A stretch of 64,000 nucleotides of DNA from contig CAUYUJ010020592.1 of assembly GCA_963575745.1 (NCBI GenBank), positions 1 to 64,000 on the forward strand, in the 5' to 3' direction. The notes under the pieces were generated by a model, which made no database searches, was not told the DNA's origin, and saw only the letters and a list, made by a program, of their open reading frames with translations. Within the stretch, counting starts at the first letter, position 1; the number at the start of each line of letters is the position of its first letter. Positions 49,701-58,059 of this stretch are shown here, in pieces. The position numbers and the translations under genes are program-made. Source of the stretch: Prorocentrum cordatum. Taxonomy: Eukaryota > Sar > Dinophyceae > Prorocentrales > Prorocentraceae.

Positions 49701-50947
49701 CTGCTCTGCCCTCTGATAGGGCCTCTTCTTCTCGAGATAATGAAGTTCCCTGTGAGCGGGGGGGGCTTAGGGATCCCCCCAGGCCCCCCCCGAAGCGTCG
49801 GAGGGTGGCAGTCCCTGGACCTGGACAACAGACGGTGTTTCCTCGAGCGCATCGAGACGCACGTCGGCTTCTGATGTGTTGTACCCCGAGGTGGGAGGAG
49901 AAAAGGACACTTGAGTCAGAATGTTTGCGTTCCCAGTGGAAGTGGAAGGAGGCCTCGAAACTGACACGATTAGGCAGTGCTAAGGGGAGGGCGACGGGTG
50001 AACATCCTTGGTGTTTCATGTTCCAGACGATATTTCCCTCGTTTGTGAATCTGGAGGATCGGTGGTGGAGGGCTTGCTCTTTCTCTTACTCTAACTTCGT
50101 TCAGTATTGCAGGCAGTTCCTGGAAGCTTGTACTTTGAGTTCTCTGTTTGACTTGTTTGTTGTCCGTGGAGGAACTGAAGGACGAGGAGATTACATAAAG
50201 GAGAGGGGGGAGGAGATGATGGCTCGTCCTTTGTCGGTGAAGGAGTCTGAGAAGCTGGCCCAGAGATTGGCCTCGAACAATGAACAGGAGCCGACTTGGG
50301 ATCTGAGTGATGATGGGATCGGTCTGGAGCTGACGGGCGATTCGCTTCTTATCTGTAATTGGATCAACGGTCTCTGGAAGGTTGAAGGAGGAGAAGGAGG
50401 AGATGGGGCTTCTTATCGTAGGCGGGTTGCAAATATTATTTCTCTTTTGGAAGAATTGGAGGAGGAAGGAGTACGACCCCCCTCATGGGGCAATGACTTT
50501 ATTCGACACATATATCGGGAGAGTAATACAGTAGCTGATGAACTTACCCATTTAGCACGGGAAGGCCAGATATTCAGAGAGCTGTTCCACCACCATATCT
50601 TCCGTCCTGATGTTCAAGACAACTTTCGAGTTATCGGCCTCCGCGGATCCTTCGATGGCGGAGTGTGTGCCCAAGGTGTGGGCGTTGGTTGGTTCCTGCA
50701 GATTGGATATATCCCTCGCTTCCATGATCCGTACCCTGACCCTGAACATAGAGATAAGAGAGCTCGTGTTGTCTCCCTCTTCCCCCAAGCCTCCTCTCCT
50801 TGTCCAATTATATGGGAAGTAGTAGGGCGTTGTGCACAGGCACTCCCCTCCCATAGCAGTATCACTGACGCTGAGCTTTCGGGCCTCGAGGGCCTCTTGC
50901 GGGCCGCAGCCCAGGTGGCCCAAGACCTCCAGCTGCAGAGAGACTAG
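46712..50947 (+). CDS. LINE-D ORF2: EEP endonuclease, RT, permuted RNase H
   Basis: In frame with ORF1 after TGA 46709-46711. The endonuclease N terminus VRFATLNLQRAGKKDDKAY starts about 9 codons later, while the first useful ATG (46895) lies inside the domain, so ORF2 seems to depend on readthrough or non-AUG initiation. Numbering from 46895: MDANVEI and LSDHALVRA (EEP); KATGPDGVG; GFVPKRSCTEI; motif A SADVKQAFQ (second Asp replaced by Gln); RTGGNDSP; motif C LYADN (D658, Asn). Five 10-residue repeats VSSVTNGMGA-like sit at about 884-931. RNase H motifs: TGDS (D1149), SNTVAD (D1215), FDGG (D1254), DAEL (E1327), permuted. Confidence 0.9.
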   Translation, partial: RLRAGPTEVRFATLNLQRAGKKDDKAYSVLSRVVYGAHLGWDFLGVQESQNIDVKAQWFVKMGLYYHVSEDRRAMVLYRRADSVRGQWASERWCAILAGRILFVSLYLPDASQPEFLEISQCALQAVSLLRKYVCRRYGFCRLVVAMDANVEIQPHLQHEEEVYSGGGLEVVQIQATGTKERERKEKVESLRQEVEDWLVQERMCASNSFGARKPTWFDYRKGSRREVLDYILVPYGSQVSGCSVEFQYVGQQQGAVMILSDHALVRASLRVASRELARRNLSRRARTLKGWGPLNLSARRSCRQLLDVNLFSCQSMCQAESVIYSCASATECTPKRPARAPERSELLRSLDVQVYQRRAERGTLAYRLLRRKRDREARKFKRAKLEWEAERPRKAALKAVKIEGEESVDRERWMEEMMKLKEVCEDEEERLRSIEIVQGLREELQGSPRPQEATLTMVVVLRARARLNPGKATGPDGVGAEIVKALPWRAVRTIKRLFCDILRGAVVPPSSWHRTLTTLLPKSYPICDVSDTRRISVESIFKKWYSTCLSILLEPYCLHAGTHASLFGFVPKRSCTEIFAGLKAAAQHASQWGKDRRLVLGSADVKQAFQNTKISTVKRAFDTLSIPSWLQYGVLVPMPCEVTSLLFQGLQLPDVGIDTHIRTGGNDSPSLWNLIVVAMWAPLFKLWDEQGIGFHCLDPNSVGEASASVPVHHLLYADNIYILGSSAEEFRRQVGEMTEILRGWGFEWKIESLEVAFIGFSEKPKYPILVRVRDQMVPFKVVDEMNVLGNSIYCSYRETHQDLQRRIGSARRAFHAHAAYFRSKAVPFSAKCRRYITRVQSILTYGSQGISWDRDSLHSLNVFEGNCLYQMTSPQKPASESWVVWKPARLRIARRMFFEAKCQSAVQRVLYSLWQLGADIASYFGANADSGYQISESEVSPGMVAVSSVTNGMVEVSSVTNGMGAVSSVTNGMGAVSSDTNGMGVVSSDMHGMVSSALPSDRASSSRDNEVPCERGGLRDPPRPPPKRRRVAVPGPGQQTVFPRAHRDARRLLMCCTPRWEEKRTLESECLRSQWKWKEASKLTRLGSAKGRATGEHPWCFMFQTIFPSFVNLEDRWWRACSFSYSNFVQYCRQFLEACTLSSLFDLFVVRGGTEGRGDYIKERGEEMMARPLSVKESEKLAQRLASNNEQEPTWDLSDDGIGLELTGDSLLICNWINGLWKVEGGEGGDGASYRRRVANIISLLEELEEEGVRPPSWGNDFIRHIYRESNTVADELTHLAREGQIFRELFHHHIFRPDVQDNFRVIGLRGSFDGGVCAQGVGVGWFLQIGYIPRFHDPYPDPEHRDKRARVVSLFPQASSPCPIIWEVVGRCAQALPSHSSITDAELSGLEGLLRAAAQVAQDLQLQRD
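49548..49700 (+). repeat. 30-bp coding minisatellite in LINE-D ORF2
   Basis: Five in-frame copies of GGTCTCTTCAGTTACCAATG-like 30-bp units, encoding a 10-residue repeat between RT and RNase H. The truncated LINE-D copy 2 starts inside the homologous tract. Confidence 0.8.
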
Positions 50948-51043
50948 GTAGGCACTTAACGGGCGCTGGGGCGCTCGGTGCCTGGTCAGCCTCCCCCCCC
51001 CAAAAAAAAAAACTAAGGTTGACGGTTTACCGCCGGCGCCCAG

Positions 51044-51099
51044 TTGATCGACCCGAACAGAAAAGAAGATGTGATAACTTTTGGTCGGTTTTCCGAAAA
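51044..51099 (+). repeat. HLE-2 fragment
   Basis: TTGATCGACCCGAACAGAAA ... TTTTGGTCGGTTTTCCGAAAA: a central piece of an HLE-2 body cut by the next HLE-1 at AAAA|T. Confidence 0.55.
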
Positions 51100-52302
51100 T
51101 AACTCGTAGAGCTTCCCTTAGCAAGTTGTTGCTGGAAGCTTAAGAGTAATTCCGGGGTGCTGGAGAGCTAGTTGGCAAGACAAATCTCGACGGACGTTTT
51201 GACGACTTTTGCTCGGTTGAAAATTTTGTTCTCGAAATTCAACCAGTCGTTAGAGCTCTAGTATTTTTTCCCGTGATATTCGATCTTATGCACGCTCGCC
51301 ATCTTGATCTCAGCTCGATCGGATACCTTTTACTGTCAAAAAGCACACGGGCGGGATCGCCCGTTTCGGGTCATCTTGTCACGCGGTGACGGTTTTCTCA
51401 AGATAAGTCGAGCTTTAGGACAGGTACAGAGGTGGTAAGCACAGCTAATCGATTCAGAATGCTCAGGCGCGTTCGCTGTCTGAACCCAGAGGTCTGAACT
51501 CGTTTTGCTAGCCGAGCTAGGTCCGCAAATCTGTTCGTATTATTCGAGTCATCTTGACAGACGCTCTCGGTTTTCTGTACTTAACTCGAGCTACAGGACA
51601 GCTATTGAGCTGATACATACAGAATCTGATTTAGAATCATCCGTGGTCGTTGTCTGTTGAATCGAGAGCTCCGAACTCGGTCTGCTGCCCGATCTAGAAT
51701 CGCAATACTATTCGTATTGTTCGAGTCATCTTGAGAAATGCTGTCAGTTCTCTGCACTTAACTCGGGCTGTAGGGGGGGCTGCATGGCTGGTAATCACTG
51801 GAATCAATTCGGAGACATCAGGCGCGTCCGCCTTTCGAATCCAGAGCTCCGAACTCTGTATGCTGCCCAAACTAGGTTCGCGAAGCTATTCGTATTGTTC
51901 GAGTCATCCTGAGAGGTGCTGTCGGTTTCCTGCACTTAACTCGGGCTGTAGGGGGGGCTGCAGGGCTGGTTATCACAGGAATCGATTCAGAGACGACAGA
52001 CGCGTCCGCCTGTCGCATGCAGAGGTCTGAACTCGGTGTGATACTCGAGCTAGGTTTGCCAAACTATTCGTATTGTTCGAGTCATCTTGAGAGGTGCTGT
52101 CGATTTACGCACGTAACTCGGGCTGTAGGAGAGCTACAGAGCTCGTACAGAAGACAATTCAGAAGCATCGGGGGCGTTCGGCTGTTACATCCGAGAGGTC
52201 TGAAATTGCTTGGGCTGATTTTTTCAGTGTTTTTTTCGACATTATATATTGTGAGGAAGCTCTACGAGTCCCCCGGCGGTAAGGAAGGATTGTCCTCTTC
52301 CG

Positions 52303-53334
52303 TTGGTGCTCGATGGCCTAGTCGCCCGTGACACGGTATTGCATGAAGAGTTGGATACTAAGGCTAATGAGCGTGACACGGTATTGCATGAAGAGTTGGA
52401 TACTAAGGCTAATGAGTTGTTGACTGCATTACTCCATCCCTCCGATAGCTGCGCAATAGTTGATTCAGTTGTAGCTCCCGACACGTCTCCTTCTAGGAGT
52501 GTTCGGGTCGAGGATTGTGTTCCAGAGGTCCGCTACGCGTCTTCAATGGAGGATGGGACCCAGGTTGACTGCCCAAGGAAGCTTTCAGTTCGTACGAGAG
52601 TTGCTTCAGTTTCAGTCCATGGAAGTGGAATCGTTGCCAGTGGTATGGAGTCGAGGGCGCTTGGATGGTGGAAATCTCGACAGAGTATTGCTGGGGAGTG
52701 GCTCGGTACTGCATCTGTCTCGCGTTCGCTTTCTTCCCCATCGCGTGATGTTCAGAGTTCTTCTTATGGGAGTGATGATGATGTTCCTGCGGTCCGCTAC
52801 ACACCTTCATATGACCCTATCGCCGAAAATGAGCGTGAAGTGTACGATTCAAGTTCTGATGATGTCGACGCCATGGACGATTGGCAAATTGGCGAGAGAT
52901 ACGCGGCTGAGATCAAAGACGTTTTGGCTCATATCGAGGTCTCTGTGGAAGTTCTAGGTAATGATGTTCTTCGGGATAAACATCTTGCCACTCAGCTGGA
53001 GATAGATAAGACTGGTGAATATCTTGCCATTGGAACTCGAGGTATGGAAGCTCACGATCTGCTGGATGAGCTTTATAGGCTGCATAAGGCGAAGGATGAT
53101 CGTTGGCATGGGTTTATTTCACGGCTAAGGGATGATGAATTCTTGACAAAGGCCGAGCGGCAAAACTGCGTGAGTAATCTGTTGATGGTCCATGATTTGA
53201 AGTTGGAAGACATTCGGGAACACATTAAGACAGGGACGGAGTTTGAGTATGGACGCGAGAAAGAAATAGAGGAATTGAGCTTGTGTATGGATGCGTGGAA
53301 AGATTTTCTTATGAGTATGTCTGGCTCCTTCTAG
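52303..53334 (+). CDS. LINE-E ORF, unknown protein
   Basis: 343 codons, not recognised. The frame is open back to 52255 through the target duplication, with no ATG until 52546 (codon 82), so the true N terminus may be missing. A perfect 45-bp duplication near the start gives two copies of RDTVLHEELDTKANE. The middle is Ser-rich and low complexity (SVSRSLSSPSRDVQSSSYGS). The C-terminal 150 residues are acidic and probably helical (ERYAAEIKDVLAHIEVSVEV, LEDIREHIKTGTEFEYGREK). No endonuclease, RT, RNase H or GWVxDW motif. Could be an ORF of a larger LINE or a retroposed cellular gene captured by LINE machinery. Confidence 0.6.
   Translation: MVLDGLVARDTVLHEELDTKANERDTVLHEELDTKANELLTALLHPSDSCAIVDSVVAPDTSPSRSVRVEDCVPEVRYASSMEDGTQVDCPRKLSVRTRVASVSVHGSGIVASGMESRALGWWKSRQSIAGEWLGTASVSRSLSSPSRDVQSSSYGSDDDVPAVRYTPSYDPIAENEREVYDSSSDDVDAMDDWQIGERYAAEIKDVLAHIEVSVEVLGNDVLRDKHLATQLEIDKTGEYLAIGTRGMEAHDLLDELYRLHKAKDDRWHGFISRLRDDEFLTKAERQNCVSNLLMVHDLKLEDIREHIKTGTEFEYGREKEIEELSLCMDAWKDFLMSMSGSF
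52327..52416 (+). repeat. Perfect 45-bp tandem duplication
   Basis: CGTGACACGGTATTGCATG...GCTAATGAG occurs twice in direct succession (starts 52327 and 52372), adding 15 residues to the LINE-E protein. No mismatch, so it is recent. Confidence 0.85.
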
Positions 53335-53621
53335 TCCCCTCCATTGTGTGATAACTTGTCATGTCTTGAACTTGGTCTTGGGCGTGCCGTGTTTCGTTGA
53401 GTGGTCTCCCCTTCGTGTCACAACGCGACGCCCGCGGATCCTTTCAGAGTGTATGACAGTGTTTTGAATTCTCTGCAGTTTCAGAATATACAACAGTTTC
53501 CTCCCTACATCCCGAACGCCGAGAGCAATAGGGTAATCATGTATACACTTTCTACCCTATCGATTGTGCGTTCTCACAGGTTGTTCTATGGATGACACAA
53601 ACTTGATATTTGCAGTTTCTT

Positions 53622-53745
53622 CTCTCAATGCCAGCTCCTACGGTTCTCAATGCCAGCGCCTATGATTCGTCTCAATGCCAGCTCCTACGATTCTTCTTAA
53701 TGCCAGCTCCTACGGTTCTTCTCATTGCCTGCTCCTACGATTCTG
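53622..53745 (+). repeat. 25-27-bp tandem repeat in LINE-E 3' UTR
   Basis: About five copies of CAATGCCAGCTCCTACGATT with a variable TCTTCT spacer. Non-coding. Confidence 0.75.
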
Positions 53746-53992
53746 CATATATTGTGTTTCTGCGTTTGTATTTGTATTTCATGAATGTGATTGGTTATTC
53801 AGTACAGCTTCGCTGATATTAGCAGCTTCGCTGCCTCTGAGTTCCCTTGAGATCATGTTTTATAAGTGCTTCCGCACACACGTTTGGTGTGTCCGTCGAC
53901 GCCTGACCTTGTGCTTGCTCGTGGCCCTAGGGCCAGTCCGAGCCTCGCAAAGCCGCAAAAAGGAAGGTTGACGGTTTACCGCCCGCGCCCAG

Positions 53993-54272
53993 GTTGAAAG
54001 ATATTTGACAATTCATTTTGAAAGCAGATTTTTACTCCGAGCAAAAGCATCTTAACTTCCTCCTGCGAGCAGCTCAGCTCTTTCGAGAGAGATTCACTAT
54101 GCAAACATTTCGAGGAACGGACATCGCGTCGAAACCGAGAAATGAAAATATGACGTTTGTCTAGAAATGCTCCGAGAAGCTGTCTGCTTTGAATCTGAGC
54201 ACACTTACGCGTGCAAGGAGCTCTACAAGGTTCCCGGCGGTGACCAGGTTGACGGTTCACCGCCGGCGCCAG
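53993..54272 (+). mobile_element. HLE-2d element (resumed)
   Basis: Begins GTTGAAAGATATTTGACAATTC. The 3' half has ACTCCGAGCAAAAGCATC, TTCGAGAGAGATTCACTATGC and ACGCGTGCAAGGAGCTCTACAAGG, a variant not seen in 2a-2c. TGA/TCA hairpin and GCGCCAG at 54272. Confidence 0.65.
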
Positions 54273-54327
54273 TACCTCGTAGAGCTCTTCGGTATCAATG
54301 AGCTAGAGGAATTCCGGCGCGGGGTGG
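54273..54327 (+). repeat. HLE-2 head fragment
   Basis: TACCTCGTAGAGCTCTTCGG ... CGCGGGGTGG, an HLE-2 5' end cut by the following HLE-3 element. Confidence 0.6.
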
Positions 54328-54714
54328 ACCTCGTAGAGCTCTCATGGTATGAGAGATAGAGGAATTCGGCGAAAGGATGGAGCTAGTTGGCGAAATTTCG
54401 AAAAGGGGCGCAATCATACCATCCGCGGCCTGGCTCTGCCGATTTTGCAGCTCTAATCATTCGTTTGGGCTGATAATTGCGCAGAGCGAAGCTTTGCATC
54501 ACAGAAATTGCCTCTCAAATTCTCAGCTATTGTCGAAAAATTCTCCTGGGCGAAGCCAGGAACCTGACCTCAGATTGACATAAAAAATAAGAATTTAAGA
54601 TTTGAAGAAAATCTACTGCGAAGTTGTCTGCTTCGATTCTGGGCGCTCCTAAGGGTAAGGAGCTCTACAAGGCTCCCGGCGGTGACCAGGTTGACGGTTC
54701 ACCGCCGGCGCCAG
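54328..54714 (+). mobile_element. HLE-3 element, single complete copy with hairpin
   Basis: Starts ACCTCGTAGAGCTCTCATGG and follows the HLE-3 array unit to GGAACCTGACCTCAGATTG. Then a different 3' end (CTGCTTCGATTCTGGGCGC, AAGGAGCTCTACAAGG) with TGA/TCA hairpin and GCGCCAG. It shows that the array units of HLE-3 derive from a hairpin-ended element. Confidence 0.7.
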
Positions 54715-55296
54715 TTGCCCGATCTGACCAGAAAGGACAATGTGACAACTTTTGGGTGGATTCGCGAATATTTGACAGATATTTGACTATTTATTTTGAG
54801 AAAGCAGATTTTTCGCACCTGTAGTGGGTTATGCTGCGTCTGCCAATAAAATTTTCAGGTCTATAGGTGCAGTATTACTATCAAAACACTTGGGGAAACC
54901 GACGTACAGAGATCTTCGGCATCGATGAGCTAGAGGAATTCTGGCGCGGGGTAGAGCTAGTTGCCCGACCTGACCAGAAAGGACAATGTGACAACTTTTG
55001 GGTGGTTTTGCGAATATTTGAGAGATATTCGACCATTCATTCTGAGAAAGCAGATTTTTCGCATTAGTGGGTTATGCTGCGTCTGCCAATAAAATTTTCA
55101 GGTCTGTAGGTGCAGTATTACTATCAAAACACTTTGGGGAACCGACGTTCAATAAAAACAGAAAAACGTGATTTTTCGAGTTTTATGTTTCTCGCTCCAG
55201 AAGCTTTCTCCATGTGTTCCGTCGATCGCCATGCAAGAAAAGAGATCTACGAGGTTCCCGGCGGTAACCAGGTTGACGGTTTACCGCCGGTTCCAG
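54715..55296 (+). mobile_element. HLE-2a element with a tandem internal duplication
   Basis: The body from TTGCCCGA(TC/CC)TGACCAGAAAGG to TATCAAAACACTT occurs twice (from 54715 and from 54960). The second is preceded by a damaged head ACAGAGATCTTCGGCATCGATGAG. Ends with a TAA/TTA hairpin and TTCCAG at 55296. Confidence 0.65.
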
Positions 55297-55635
55297 TTGG
55301 CCTACCCGGCCGGGGCGGACAATGTGACAACTTTTGGGTGGTTTTGCGGATATTTCAAAGATATTTTACATTCATTTTTGGAAAGCAGATTTTTCGCTCC
55401 TGTGGACGACTATGAGGGCCTCTGCGTCTTAATATGAGCTCTCTAGGTGCACTTTTATTATCAAAACACTTGGCGAAACCAACTTTATGTTGACCTTAAA
55501 AAAATCTTGTTTTTTCTCTTTTTCGAGAAATGCTTCCAGAAGCCTTCTCTTTTGATGCTGAGCACTCTTACACGTGCAAGGAGCTCTGCGAGGTTCCCGG
55601 CGGTGACTAGGTTGACGGTTCACCGCCGGCGCCAG
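55297..55635 (+). mobile_element. HLE-2b element (resumed)
   Basis: Starts TTGGCCTACCCGGCC. 2b landmarks GACTATGAGGGCCTCTGCG and CTTTTTCGAGAAATGC; TGA/TCA hairpin ending GCGCCAG. Confidence 0.65.
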
Positions 55636-56030
55636 TACCTCGTAGAGCTCTTCGGCATCGATGAGCTAGAGGAATTCCGGCGCGGGGTGTAGCTAGTTGG
55701 CTGACCCGGCCAGAAAGGACAATGTGGGAACTTTTGGGTGGTTTTGCGAAACATTGAAGAATATTTGACAATTCATTTTGAGAAAGCAGATTTTTCGCAC
55801 TTGTAGTGGATTATGGCGCGTCTGCCAGTAAAATTTCCAGGTCCGTAGCTGCAGTATTATCAAAACACTTGGAGGAACCGACATTGGAAAAAAAACAGGA
55901 AATCGTGATTTTTCCCGTTTTTCCTTTTGCCGCTCCAGAAGCTTGCTTCATGTGTTCCGACGATTGCTGTGCAAGAAAACAGCTCTACGAGGCTCCCGGC
56001 GGTAACTAGGTTGACGGTTTACCGCCGTTT
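55636..56030 (+). mobile_element. HLE-2a element
   Basis: Complete 5' end TACCTCGTAGAGCTCTTCGG, 2a body, GCTCTACGAGGCTCCCGG. The TAA/TTA hairpin right arm ends GCCGTTTCTCGG, slightly damaged, then runs into R4. Confidence 0.65.
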
Positions 56031-56403
56031 CTCGGTTTTCGATTAGAAGCCGGACGGTGGTGGTGTCTGCCAGCAGCACGTCTTCGCCGCTCCAGAATTC
56101 CCGCAGCGACCTGTAAAACGTCGCAGCGGGTCCGGGAGCGCTTCGGGCACGCGTCCACGCGTGCCTGCGCGCGTCCAGGCACGCGTGGAAGCGTTCCCAG
56201 CAGCGCTTCAGAAGCGCTGCAGGGGAGCCCCCAGAGCCCCAGAAGCGCTTCGCGAGAGCGTCCGCGGGCTCGCCAGGACAGCTTTCCGGCGCGCATTCTC
56301 TTTGCTCTCTGCTCTCTGGGTTTTGGCGGCTACCAAGTGGGCTTGCCAGGAAAGCTTTCCGGTGTGTGCCCTCTTTGCTCTCCGGGTTTTGGACCCTACC
56401 AAG
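56031..56403 (+). repeat. R4 GC-rich segment
   Basis: Related to 8441-8995: GATTAGAAGCCGGACGGTGG, GCACGCGTCCACGCGTGC and CAGGCACGCGTGGAAGCG. Then two copies of (TC)TTTGCTCTC.GGGTTTTGG.CTACCAAG. Rich in ACGCGTG palindromes. No credible protein. Confidence 0.6.
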
Positions 56404-56800
56404 TACCTTGTAGAGCTCTGCGGCATCGATGAGCTAGAGGAAATCCGGCGCGGGGTGGAGCTAGTCGGTCGAGCCGACCAGAAAGGAGAAAGTGACCATT
56501 TTTAGGCGGTTTTGCGAACATTTGGAAGATATTTAATTATTTATATCGAAAAATCAGATTTTTCGCACCTGTAAACAACTATGAGGGCCTCTCTGTCTTA
56601 TTATGAGCTCCGTAGGCACACTTTTACTATCAAAACACTTTGAGCAACCATCTTTACGTCGACATGAAAAAAATGAATGTTACATTTTTTTTAAATGCCT
56701 CACGAAGCTCTCTCTTCCGACTCTGAGCACTCTCACGCGTGGAAGGAGCTCTACGAGGTTCATGGCGGTGACCAGGTTGACGGTTGACCGCCGGTGCCAG
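56404..56800 (+). mobile_element. HLE-2b element
   Basis: TACCTTGTAGAGCTCTGCGG start, 2b body (GTAAACAACTATGAGGGCC, ACGTCGACATGAAAAAAATG), AGGAGCTCTACGAGG, hairpin CGGTGACC / GGTTGACCGCCGG, end GTGCCAG. Confidence 0.65.
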
Positions 56801-57151
56801 TGCGAACTTTGGGTCGGTTTGACGAACTTTGTGAGAGATTTTAACATTCGTTTGAACCGGTATTTTCCGCACCTGTAGTGGGTTGTGTCGCGTCTGCTAA
56901 TGAATTCTCGGGTCCGTAGCTGCAGTTTTTCTATCGAAAGACTTGGCGGAACCGTCGTTCGTTGACAACTAAAAAAACTTCCTTTTTCGAGTTGTCATCT
57001 CGCGTATCAGAAAAGCTCTTGGCGCATGTTCCAAGCAGCGCCGTGCGAGAAAAGAGCTCTACGAGGCTCGCGGCGGTAATCTGGTTGACGGTTTACCGCT
57101 GCCTCCCACCGTTCAGCCCGGGCGCTCATAGCAGACTTATCTCAGGCGTCT
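56801..57151 (+). mobile_element. HLE-2a-like element (resumed, diverged)
   Basis: Starts TGCGAACTTTGGGTCGG inside HLE-2. Diverged body with CACCTGTAGTGGGTTGTG, GAAAAGAGCTCTACGAGG, then hairpin CGGCGGTAATC / GGTTTACCGCTG without the usual CAG end. About 45 bases of unassigned sequence and TCTCAGGCGTCTAG (HLE-3 type) precede the next element. Confidence 0.55.
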
Positions 57152-57276
57152 AGTAACTCGTAGAGCTTCCCTTAGCATGTTATTGCTGGAAGCTGAATAG
57201 TAATTCACTGGCGCTGGAGAGCTAGTTGGCAAGAAAATCTCGACGGATCATTTGCTGACTTTTGGTCGGTTGACAA

Positions 57277-57645
57277 TACTCCGTAGAGCTCTTCGGCATC
57301 GATGAGCTAGAGAAATTCCGGCGCGGGGTGACAAAGTGGTGACTTCGGGTCGGTTTTGCGAAGATTGGAAAGATATGTGACAATTGATCTTGAGAAACCA
57401 GTTTTTCCCACCTGTAAAAGATTACGAGGGCCTCTCCGTCTTAATATCAGCTCTGGAGGCGCACATTCACTATCAAAACACATGGGGGAACCAACTTCAT
57501 GTCGACATGACAAAAAATCCATGTTCAATTTTTCAAGCAATGCCTCCAGAAGCTCTCTCTTTCGATTCTGAGCTCTCTCACGCGTGAAAAGAGCTCTACG
57601 AGGTTCCCGGCGGTGACCAGGTTCACGGTTCACCGCCGGCGCCAG
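57277..57645 (+). mobile_element. HLE-2b element nested in HLE-1
   Basis: TACTCCGTAGAGCTCTTCGG start, short 2b body, AAGAGCTCTACGAGG, TGA/TCA hairpin (loop GTTCAC), end GCGCCAG. Inserted between CAA and TTTT. Confidence 0.75.
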
Positions 57646-57659
57646 TTTTGTTTTCGAAA

Positions 57660-58059
57660 TACCTCATAGAGCTCCTCGTTATCGATGAGCTAGAGGAATT
57701 CCGGCGCGGGGTGGAGCTAGTTGCCCACCCGGCTGGGGCGGACAAATTGATGACTTTTGGTTGGCTTTACGAAAATTTGAAAGATATTCAACCATTTATT
57801 TTGAGAAAGCAGATTTTCGCGCGTCGAGGTGGCATATAAACTCCGTTCTGACAGCAGCTTAGCTCTCTCGATGTATTTTCTTATGAGTTGACTTCGGGGA
57901 ACTGAGCGAATGTGAACATCGAAAAAATCAAAAATAAAGATTTTCGAACAATTTATATTTTTTCTCACTCTACTTCGATTTTTCAGCACTCTGACCAGTG
58001 TGAGGAGCTCTACGAGGTTCCCGGCGGTCACTAGGTTGACGGTTCACTGCCGGCGCCAG
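57660..58059 (+). mobile_element. HLE-2c element nested in HLE-1
   Basis: TACCTCATAGAGCTCCTCG start, 2c body (GCGCGTCGAGGTGGCATAT, GAGTTGACTTCGGGGAACTG), AGGAGCTCTACGAGG, hairpin CGGTCACT / GGTTCACTGCCGG, end GCGCCAG. Inserted between GAAA and TTCAAC. Confidence 0.75.

Larger units (their letters stand above)
45050..51010 (+). mobile_element. LINE-D copy 1, full-length, with donor flank
   Basis: Order: leader relict, 32 nt of donor-site HLE-2 end, LINE-D 5' UTR (from about 45090), ORF1, ORF2, 3' UTR with GGGCGCTGGGGCGCTC, C-run and A-run (50992-51012). The 3' end abuts CTAAGGTTGACGG. Both ORFs intact. A second, truncated copy is at 60516-61903. Confidence 0.9.
44042..51043 (+). mobile_element. 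HLE-1 element hosting LINE-D copy 1
   Basis: Starts TGACTCGTAGAGCTTCCC, with head, about four tandem units and tail GGAAGCTCTACGAGT (45031-45045) followed by CTCCCGG. LINE-D1 is inserted here. The right part resumes AAGGTTGACGGTTTACCGCC at 51015 and ends CAG at 51043. The host left arm CGGTAAC is missing; the GGCGGTAAC seen at 45073-45081 came with LINE-D. Confidence 0.78.
52293..53959 (+). mobile_element. LINE-E: short element at the hairpin site, no RT
   Basis: 1.67-kb retrocopy with target duplication AAGGAAGGATTG (52281-52292) against AAGGAAGGTTG (53960-53970). Encodes one unrecognised ORF and has a 0.6-kb 3' UTR with a 25-bp tandem repeat, GGCCCTAGGGCC palindrome and CCGCAAAA tail. It carries neither endonuclease nor RT, so it was probably mobilised in trans. 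The ORF is open across the 5' junction, so the copy is probably 5'-truncated. A 64-bp copy of its 3' end is at 4081-4144. Confidence 0.82.
51100..53992 (+). mobile_element. HLE-1 element hosting LINE-E
   Basis: Complete 5' end TAACTCGTAGAGCTTCCC, head, about five tandem units, tail GGAAGCTCTACGAGT near 52255 and hairpin left arm. LINE-E is in the loop; the right arm (with CGCCCGCG instead of CGCCGGCG) ends CAG at 53992. Confidence 0.78.
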
